Below, one piece after another: positions 57,182 to 64,000 of a stretch of DNA of 64,000 nucleotides. The notes below the pieces were generated by a model. That model was not told where the DNA came from and ran no database searches. It was given only the letters and a program-made list of their open reading frames with translations. Origin of the DNA: Zygnema cylindricum (taxonomy: Eukaryota > Streptophyta > Zygnematophyceae > Zygnematales > Zygnemataceae); contig JBBHKE010001784.1 of the NCBI GenBank assembly GCA_037447655.1, positions 372,001 to 436,000 of the forward strand, in the 5' to 3' direction. The translations under genes and the position numbers were made by a program. Within the stretch, counting starts at the first letter, position 1; every line of letters starts with the position of its first letter.

Positions 57182-58680
57182 TACTCTGATAAATAGGTGT
57201 TGTCAATCTCGTCGGGATCCACGGCGAGAAGACAACCAACCACGGCGATCTTTCCCGGGTTACTGTCGCTTACGTGAACGAAGTGGACCTCGATAGGAGT
57301 GAAGAAGCCGTCAATGCTGTGCTCTGAGAAGCCGTGGAAGTGGAATTGGAGGAGAGTGTAGGAGCTGCCATCCCGGAGAATCAGCTTGTTGTGCCCGACG
57401 TTGGACGGAGTTACCTCTGGTGGGGAAATAGGGGGAAGTGAGGGAGATATTTCAACAACACTTCTTCAAGTTCAAGAAGAGAGTGAGGGAGAGGGAAAGG
57501 GAGAGGATGGAGGGATGGAGTGAGAAGGGAAGTGTGGGAGTGGGGAGAGGAAAGAAGGGAGCGGAAACACAAAGAACATCATTAAGGAAAAAGAAGGATG
57601 AAAGAGAAACAAGGAAAGGAGAACGGAAGACGCGGAAGAAAAGAATAATAGAAAGAGGGAAAAAAAGGAAAGAGGAGCGGAAGGAACGAACGGAGGAAGA
57701 AAAAAAATAAATGGGAGAATGAAGGGAAGTAAGGAAAGAGGAAAATGAAGAGGAGAAAAATGGGTAATGGGGAAAGTAGGGAAAGAAGGGAATAAGGGAG
57801 AGAAGTAAATTAATAAAATGTTGGGGAGAAGGAAAAGAAAGGAGATGAAAGAAAAAGAAGGGAAGTAAGGACAGTAAAAAATGAATAAGAGAAAAATGGG
57901 AAACGGGGAGGGTAGGGAAAGAGGGGAAAGAAGGGAAGAAGGAAACAAGGGAAAGAAGTAAATTAAGGAAATGTGTGGAAGAAGGAAAAGAAAGGAGATG
58001 AAAGAAAAAGAAGGGAAGTAAGGAAAGAGAAAATGAAGAAGTGAATGATGAGAATTGGGAAGTAGGGAATGAGGGGAAAGAAGGGAAGAAATAAACAAGG
58101 GGAAAAAGTAAATTAAGGAAATGTTGGGAAGAAGGAAAATAAAGGAGATGAAAGAAAAGAAGGGAAGGAGGGAGAAAAGAGAATAAGGGAAGAAGGAAAA
58201 GAAAGCATGCTGGGAAAGAAGAAAAAGAAGTGGGAATTTGTACCGATTACGTGACCGTTGTTTTTGACGTTGAAAGTGTTCGATGACACATATTTGAGTC
58301 CGAAGGTGAAGCTTACGCCCTTCTCGACCACTTCATATTTCACGATGTCGATGGGAGATTGTCGCTGTCCCACGTTACAGGCGCCAGCCTGCGATAAGAT
58401 TTATTCCCCGCAGTCTGTCAGATGGCACTAGTCCTCTCTCTTCAGTCAGTTCCCTGCTTTTGAAAGCCAAAAAAATCCCATAAATAAAAAATCTCTGCAA
58501 GCCGTTTTCCTTTAAAAAAGCAAGTTAAACTATTTCTTTTTATATTGTTTATTTTTCCTGACATGCACTTACCCAGTCTTCTCCAGAGAGAGTGTAGTTG
58601 AAAGTTGACCCTTCGGATGCAAAAGCAGGAGCCGAGAAGGAGAGAAGAACGGCAATCAATGCGAGTGACATTGAAGCCAT
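56037..58680 (-). CDS. Alpha-type carbonic anhydrase, secreted, five exons, complete (263 aa)
   Basis: Exons on the minus strand: 58680-58573, 58388-58244, 57416-57185, 56526-56334, 56150-56037; the first four introns open GT and close AG and the frame runs to TAA. Residues 1-21 (MASMSLALIAVLLSFSAPAFA) are a signal peptide. Family motifs in order: GQRQSPIDI (43-51), NNGH with the proton-shuttle-type His82, QFHFHGFSEHSIDG with zinc ligands His110 and His112 and Glu116, EVHFVH with the third ligand His129, GSLTTPTC with Thr203, and NNRPTQPINGR near the end. Cys40 and Cys207 sit where secreted members form a disulfide. It would interconvert CO2 and bicarbonate outside the cytosol. Gly113 replaces the Trp common after the second ligand in animal enzymes. 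All active-site residues are present, so it is probably functional. Confidence 0.93.
56644..57178. repeat. Polypurine tract filling carbonic anhydrase intron 3
   Basis: Over 500 bp of nearly pure A/G on the plus strand (pyrimidine on the coding strand), ending in a (GA)n run at about 57145-57178 right next to the exon 3 donor. Open frames here are Ser/Leu/Pro or Arg/Glu/Lys composition artefacts. Confidence 0.9.
57425..58235. repeat. Polypurine tract filling carbonic anhydrase intron 2
   Basis: About 800 bp of purine-rich plus strand with a recurring unit around AAGGAGATGAAAGAAAAAGAAGG and AAGTAAATTAA, repeated about three times at roughly 140-150 bp spacing between 57800 and 58170. No gene. 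Confidence 0.85.
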
Positions 58681-59885
58681 GCTCCTATTGGCTGAGAGAC
58701 GACGCGATAAAGACAAAGTAAAGATTCTTAGAAACTAAACTGCGCAGCAAACGAGGTCTCGCTCGCGGTTCAAAAGTGCTTTACAAGGTAATGGTATTAA
58801 ATGGTGTGGAAAAGGATGACGTATCAGATAATTATATATACGTAGATCAAAACGCGACCGGATTTGAAGGTGAACTGACTACAAAGCCTGCGGTTGTCAT
58901 TTAAATACTTTAATGGTTCTACACGTGTCCCGACCAAATGAAATTTCGCACGTGTCTTTAGCCGATCTGGCGCTCCCCGGCAGATGCAGTCGTCCTTTAT
59001 CCCACAACCCAAGTCCAAATCCCTCCAGTAGCTACCGACTGGAAACACGACAGAAAAGGATGACAGTCATAAGTACGGTAGGCGAATCTCGACAATTACA
59101 AAAGTTTGTCGTTTAGCATAATGGTGCACCAAAATTGTACCTTCACGAGTCGAAAATGTTTACATGTTTTACATGTTTGTACGAACAGACCTTCAAATCT
59201 GGTGCGAATCCATCGAGCCGACGGATTGTTCACTGGAAATGCACTCGTCACCGATTCTTAGATTTACTGATAGATCTGACACGTAATTTAGCAAACTTTT
59301 GTATTTGACTATTTTGTTTTTTTCCATTTTAACTCTCCCATAGGTGTTGAAAACTTTGTGGAACTGTAACGAATTCTGTACAAAGTCGCTTCTCGATGAC
59401 GTCAATTGTGACAGTGCAGAATAATATATTGCGCGGTGTGAAACTAGTTCCAGTATTCACGGCGCTGACTGGGCACAGTGATGACGTATCCACAGTGATG
59501 ACGTGGCACCATTTCTGCCACGAAACCATCATGCACACAGCTACAAATTGTTGCCCGTGACGATTGTACACTTACGTGTAAAACTACGGTCGGTCACAAT
59601 CATGTATTGTCACACGCCATTGGTCCGGCAGCGTACCCTCGACCAAAAGCTTTTCCGTACAGATGGTCCTTAGCCACCCAGAATCTTCGTTCCCTGGGGC
59701 GGTGTCTTTCCAGCCGAATCAACTTTTGACTGCTCCTCCTACTACGCGACAAAACCTTCCCCAGACGTTCGACTTCGGATGCAATTCCGTACACCAGCGA
59801 GATTGTCCTCGGCTGGGCGTTGGCGAACCATCCCCGCTCTGGCAATATCGGCGATACTCCCCAGAGCACCGCTACGCCCAGACGG
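58681..59885. other. Carbonic anhydrase upstream region, then no gene
   Basis: About 150-165 bp upstream of the ATG the minus strand reads TATATATAATTATCTG, a possible TATA element. Farther up, CACGTGTC and CACGTGTCT lie near 58922 and 58948. A GC-rich stretch at 59590-59880 has open frames on both strands but nothing I recognise. A 17-bp duplication (59474-59507) repeats CACAGTGATGACGT. Confidence 0.4.
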
Positions 59886-60085
59886 CAGAGGTCGCAAAAG
59901 TCAAAATTTTAGATGACCGAAACCGATCATTTTTTTTTTCAAAATCTGAGTACCCGACGCCCGACCGGGTTATGTCACCCTCCTAAATTGTTAACCGTTA
60001 CCCGAAACGCGTTAACGAAAATAAAAGTTTAACCGAAACTCGATTTCTAGCAACTAACCGTACCCGCCCGTAACCGGAAAAGTAA
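59886..60085. mobile_element. hAT-type MITE family H, left end only
   Basis: CAGAGGTCGCAAAAGTCAAA and following DNA match the left part of the 4190 element (GTTATGTCAC, TTGTTAACCGTTA, CGTACCCGCCCGTAACCG). It breaks off before a family S MITE. Confidence 0.75.
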
Positions 60086-60127
60086 AAAATTACAACGCTC
60101 ATTGTTATTAGCGATAAGCATTTATTA

Positions 60128-60620
60128 CACCGCGAATCGTAGTTATCGTAAATAAATAATTTGAGTAATATAATTATTAATGTTATCAATTCTAATTTGG
60201 GTTTTTTCGTTTTCTCAAAACAAAGTTTTACTCTAGTTTATCTATAATTCTAATTTGGGTTTTTGTCCATAATAATTATCCGCGTTGAATATCTTTTAGG
60301 TACACCTACAGAATATGACAAGACGTACAATTTCACGTCATTATGACGTTTGCACTATGCGGTTTGTGAAAACACAGTTACATGATAACGACATGTATTA
60401 AAACATTTGTTGTGCTTTTCTCGTTAATAAAGTATAATTTTGCACTGTCAGACACCGACCGTAAGCCACACTATTAAAAACGACACTATATTAGAGTTGT
60501 TCACGCTGATTCAAAATAATGTAAAGAAAATTTTAGAGGTATTTACTCTTTTTAAGGTTTTTGGGTCAAAATTCGTGGTGACAGAATTAGCATTAACAAC
60601 GCTAATTACGATTCGCGGTG
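60128..60620. mobile_element. TA-flanked MITE, family S, long copy (493 bp)
   Basis: Left CACCGCGAATCGTAGTTA and right, read inversely, CACCGCGAATCGTAATTAGCG, with TA on both sides (60126-60127, 60621-60622). It is longer than its 216-218 bp relatives, so it may be a different subfamily or hold an insertion. Confidence 0.65.
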
Positions 60621-60624
60621 TAAT

Positions 60625-61289
60625 GTTAATGGAAGATTATGATTAATAATACTATTTAATGAAAGGAGGCGTGGCAGGTTGTTGTCCACGTCTTTAAATA
60701 ATGTTGTTAACTATATTTATTGATTTTTGGCTATAAGTAGTAGCGACTTATTAACCCTAAAAACAATGAGTGGTGTAGTGGTACATCTCCCTTTGCATAA
60801 AAACAGCTCGTGCACCTCTTCTTTTTACTATTTTGTCAATTTGCAATCTTTCTTTACAAATATTTTTTTTAATTGGCCGGTTTTTCTTTCGACTACGATA
60901 CTATGTTATGAATTATGCAAAAAAGGTAAAGTTTTAATTATGTATGTTGAAAAATTAATCTTGGTTTCACACATAGAAAATCAATTAGCAAAAAACACAT
61001 TGTGATGAGCAAAAAAAAACAAAAATATTTTAGTATCAAATACATAAATAATCAAATCACAACCTCGTCCTATTTTTGATTGTATTATACAAATTCTCAA
61101 CCTCAAACTTAAAAATTACTCACAATAACTCTAAATGTGGTGTAAATATCGCGCTTTGGTAATCTGGTAAAAATAAGCATTCCGATTAAAAAAAAAAAAA
61201 CACTAGAAAAATTGTTAAATATAAAAATAAAATCAAAGAAAAAAATATATATATAGCTAATACTTAAAAATAACAATAATTAGAAAACA
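60625..61289. other. No gene seen
   Basis: Very AT-rich DNA. It may be the 3' part of the hAT element whose transposase end lies at 61290-61780, but I cannot place an inverted end. Confidence 0.5.
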
Positions 61290-61780
61290 AAACAAAACAA
61301 TAAACAATGCATTTAAAAGATCTCGGTTGGATCTAACACACAAAAGATCACTTAAAGCCGCTACTAAGCTCATCTTCTTTGTTATCGTGTTCTTAGCGTC
61401 CGAAAAATTGCATTCGGACATGGAGCTAGAAGTCGGAATAGCTAAAATAGATCAAGCGCCACCAGCTAAAAATAGGAAATCCTCCATCTTTCATGCGTAC
61501 ATTTGATTTTTTTTCCACCATTCAAGTATGTTAAGTTTTAATCTTTCATCACTAGTTGATTTTAAAACAAAATAATGTTTCAATTTACCATTATTAAGCG
61601 TTTTTTTGTCGGTGGTAATAAAAACCCCATTATTGTCACCGCTCAGACCAAAAAAGTTGTGCAAACCGTCCATAGTTTGTGATGTATTTCGTTTTTTGTT
61701 ATACTTTGAGGACTATCGAAATCAACAATATCACCCATATCGTTTGCGAGTTCTCAAGGTTTAACGGATGAGAGTATACA
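61290..61780 (-). pseudogene. hAT transposase C-terminal remnant
   Basis: On the minus strand the frames give LNILEWWKKNQMYA, then SILAIPTSSSMSECNFSDA and TITKKMSLVAALSDLLCVRS. These match the hAT dimerisation region: a Trp-Trp helix, then an AIP.SS..SE..FS segment, then a leucine-rich close. Stops and a frame change break it. It is the only transposase trace in the window and could come from an autonomous relative of the hAT-type MITEs here. Confidence 0.7.
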
Positions 61781-61837
61781 TCAAGTGAGTCCGAACAATT
61801 CCTCTTCCAATAAGGTATTTGTTACAATCTTACAGTT

Positions 61838-62059
61838 ACTTATACACCGCAACAAAATGGTGTGTCTCAAAGATTAAATAGGACAGTGTTAAAAAGTGCT
61901 CGGTCCATGCTTGCAGATAAAGGGCTAGATCTGAAATTTTGGGCTGAAGCACTCAGCTGTGCTGTTTATATTAAGAACATAATTGCATGTAGATCTGTTA
62001 GCGCTACACCTTATGAGCTTTGGACAGGAGAAAAACCTGATGTTAGTGTTGAAGGTCAT
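61838..62059 (+). pseudogene. Copia integrase fragment
   Basis: YTPQQNGVSQRLNRTVLKSA, GLDLKFWAEALSCAVYIKN and TPYELWTGEKPDVS are the end of a copia integrase core and its following domain, on the plus strand. It meets an opposed gag start at about 62060. Confidence 0.8.
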
Positions 62060-62198
62060 GGGCATTTACACTCGGTTGTGATCCACTCCCACTAGGAGTC
62101 ACACTTGCACCAGCTGGGATATTCGTCCCTGAAGGAGCAGGTGGAGCACTAAGGCTTATAGGAGCACTTGCAGCAAGAGCTGAGCCATTATCAGACAT
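62060..62198 (-). pseudogene. Copia gag start fragment
   Basis: ATG at 62198 opens MSDNGSALAASAPISLSAPP and continues low in complexity (AGASVTPSGSGSQPS) to NAHDL, then ends abruptly at the opposed integrase fragment. It is preceded on the minus strand by a leader and LTR. Confidence 0.55.
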
Positions 62199-62219
62199 GT
62201 TAGCAGAAGCAAACCCAAA

Positions 62220-62737
62220 GAGGAATACCTATCACACAAGATCAATACTGTAAGATATGAAACTACAAATGAAAGAGGTCTTTCAACCTAACAAACATGT
62301 ACTACAAGCAAATCAAAGATAATAGAGCACAAGACACCTTAAACTGCACTTAGTGCTCACATTTCCTTAAACTCTGTGTAGAATGTATATTGTGTATCAA
62401 ACTGATCATTCCTAATTGAATTAAATACTCTAAAGATTCTCAAAATATCTAAAACTTATGTACAGGGTTCACTAGACAGCCTATTGTCAAAAATCTAAGT
62501 GTTTGGACCAGAATTGTCCACTAACAATATCTATACCCTAAAAATCCGGGTGATTCTTATCACGTCCACATTCATTGGCGGCCCTACACACTAATTTACT
62601 TAAAGATAACTATTCGTGTAGATACTACAAAAATCTACACTAAATTTGGTCAATATTGAACAGTTGGTATTCCAAAATTATTCTAAGTCCTAGACTCAAA
62701 TTTCTAAGACTTACTAAAGCTTACTTTTCAATACTCC
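62220..62737 (-). mobile_element. Copia LTR and leader, 3' of the pol at 62756
   Basis: On the minus strand TTTAGGGGAGTATTG, a purine tract, follows the pol stop and leads into about 0.5 kb of non-coding DNA that reaches the gag start at 62198. The LTR start is not a clean TGTTG and the other LTR is outside the window, so the borders are approximate. Confidence 0.5.
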
Positions 62738-62755
62738 CCTAAAGCTTTAAAAGAC

Positions 62756-64000
62756 TTACTCACTTAGACCACATGCTTTTCTGCAGTACTCCAACTTAGG
62801 AGCGGGAAGGGCTTTTGTCAACATGTCCGCAACCATTTTCTCATTAGGCAAATAACAAAGTTTGACCACTTTTGCAAATACTTTCTCTCGTACCAAATGT
62901 AGCTGAATGTCCATATGTTTACTCTTAAAATGGTGACTTGGGTTAGTAGCCACAGAAATGGTTGCGTGATTGTCGCACCACATTATTTGTGTCCCGTGTT
63001 GTGTAAAACCGAATTCTTGAAGAAATGCCTTAATCCATAGAAGCTCTTTCAAGGCTGCAGTCGCAGCCATGTATTCGGCTTCCATAGTAGATTGAGCCGT
63101 GACCTTTTGAAGTTTACTACTCCAACTACAAGTTCCACTTCCAATCTGAATGACATATCTAGTTGTAGACTTGCTTCTAGGCACATCACCATAGCTAGCA
63201 TCACTCCAAGTATTAATGCTAACCTTGTCCCCTCCCAATGTAAGCCAAAGATTTCTGGTCCCAACAAGATATCTTAAGACCCTTTTTGCTGCCTCCCAAT
63301 CTCTCTTTCGTGGATTTTGTAGACTTCTACTCAACACACCAACAGCTGCAGCTATATCAGGCCTAGTGCAATTCATGAAGTAAATCAAACTTCCTACTAC
63401 TTGTCTATAGGGTACTTGGGATATAAATATTTGCTCTTCTGCACTGAGTTCCTCATCTATTATGACTCCCAACTCATGCACCATTCCTTCAATTTTTTGC
63501 TTATACTCCATAGGAGTTGCACAACCTTTGGCATCAGCCAAGCCAATTTTTTCCAACATGTTTCGTATCGCTTCTTTTTGAGTTAGCCTAATGATTTTCT
63601 TTTCTCTATCTCTTTTAACTTGTATGTGAATGATATATTTTGCCTCACCCAAATCTTTCATTTCAAATTGTGAATTAGAGCATGTTTTAACCTAGCAATT
63701 CCTTCTTTGTTCCTACTAATTAGCAGCAAATCATCAACATACACACCAATGAATATCACCTCATCATAATTATAACCACACATCAAATATACTGAATGAT
63801 ATGAGCTAATTCTTGTAAATCTTAATCCTGTCAAGAACTCATCTAACTTTTTGTTCCATTGCCTAAGGGCCTGTTTTAGGCCATACAAAGATTTTATAAG
63901 TCTTTACACAAGTTTTTCTTTTCCAGTTTCCTCAAAACCCTCAGGCTGCTTCATTTAAATGACCTCATCTAAATCACCATGTAAAAAGGCAGTTTTTACA
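62756..64000 (-). pseudogene. Copia RT end and RNase H, partial at window edge
   Basis: A 301-codon open frame (62756-63661) carries the RT end (RLTQKEAIRNMLEKIG, YRQVVGSLIYFMNCTRPDI) and RNase H (TWSDASYGDVPRSKS, AQSTMEAEYMAATAALKE, WCDNHATISVATNPSHHF, DMLTKALPAPKLEYC). Above it a shifted frame has SYHSVYLMCGY, YVDDLLLISRN and MYGLKQALRQWNKKLDE. Stops lie near 63905 and 63955. RNase H itself is intact, making this among the less decayed pol regions on this strand. Confidence 0.85.

Noticed and set aside
56571-57243. Two overlapping 200-codon Ser/Leu frames and an Arg/Glu/Lys frame
   Set aside because: They are readings of the purine tract in carbonic anhydrase intron 3.
57438-58098. 90- and 208-codon frames rich in Arg/Glu/Lys and Phe/Ser/Leu/Pro
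   Set aside because: They fall in the purine-rich DNA of intron 2 and have no domain features.
59600-59986. Open frames on both strands in a GC-rich stretch
   Set aside because: No recognisable motif, no splice context, and both strands are equally open, so coding cannot be supported.
1-64000. CRISPR array, bacterial operon or prophage
   Set aside because: No regularly spaced repeats with spacers, no ribosome-binding-site-led gene runs; the genes are spliced and eukaryotic.

Overview
The window looks like nuclear DNA of a streptophyte (a plant or a charophyte-type green alga), but no species can be named from the sequence. The reasons are spliced genes, a plant-type leucine-rich-repeat (LRR) gene with one repeat per 72-bp phase-2 exon, an alpha-type carbonic anhydrase with a signal peptide, and heavy loads of Ty1/copia and hAT-type elements. 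There is no operon structure. A 596-bp run of N marks an assembly gap at 42117-42712.

Layout. 1-6.4 kb: repeats only (a small TA-flanked MITE, a perfect solo LTR, a hAT-type MITE and a 0.7-kb MITE). 6.5-22.9 kb, plus strand: a split gene for a secreted LRR protein (signal peptide, LRR N-cap, six LRR exons, an EGF-like Cys-rich exon, a Pro-rich exon). A 7.7-kb copia element with perfect 5-bp target duplication sits in its intron between the EGF and Pro-rich exons. The gene carries several lesions and is probably decaying. 24.2 kb: a possible small plastid-targeted protein on the minus strand. 24.7-29.9 kb: a tandemly duplicated ~1-kb repeat whose first copy holds a stack of DNA transposons nested three deep; the second copy supplies the empty sites. 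30.5-42.1 kb: a pile of nested, mostly minus-strand copia elements. 43.5-50.5 kb: a second copia element of the family at 14 kb, defective in protease, integrase and RT. 51.2-51.9 kb: an unidentified, broken coding segment. 53.5-55.9 kb: a 1.2-kb tandem duplication. 56.0-58.7 kb, minus strand: a complete five-exon alpha-carbonic anhydrase gene, the best gene in the window. 59.9-64 kb: MITEs, a hAT transposase remnant and copia fragments running off the end.

The host genes do not form a pathway: the carbonic anhydrase would act outside the plasma membrane or in a secretory or thylakoid lumen on CO2/bicarbonate, and the LRR protein would be extracellular. The strongest overall signals are (1) a fully decodable nested transposon stack with internal empty-site controls, (2) tRNA-like Pol III box sequences conserved inside the LTRs of one copia family, (3) many short (10-95 bp) tandem duplications, several breaking reading frames, and (4) repeated copia junctions falling just after a gag start.
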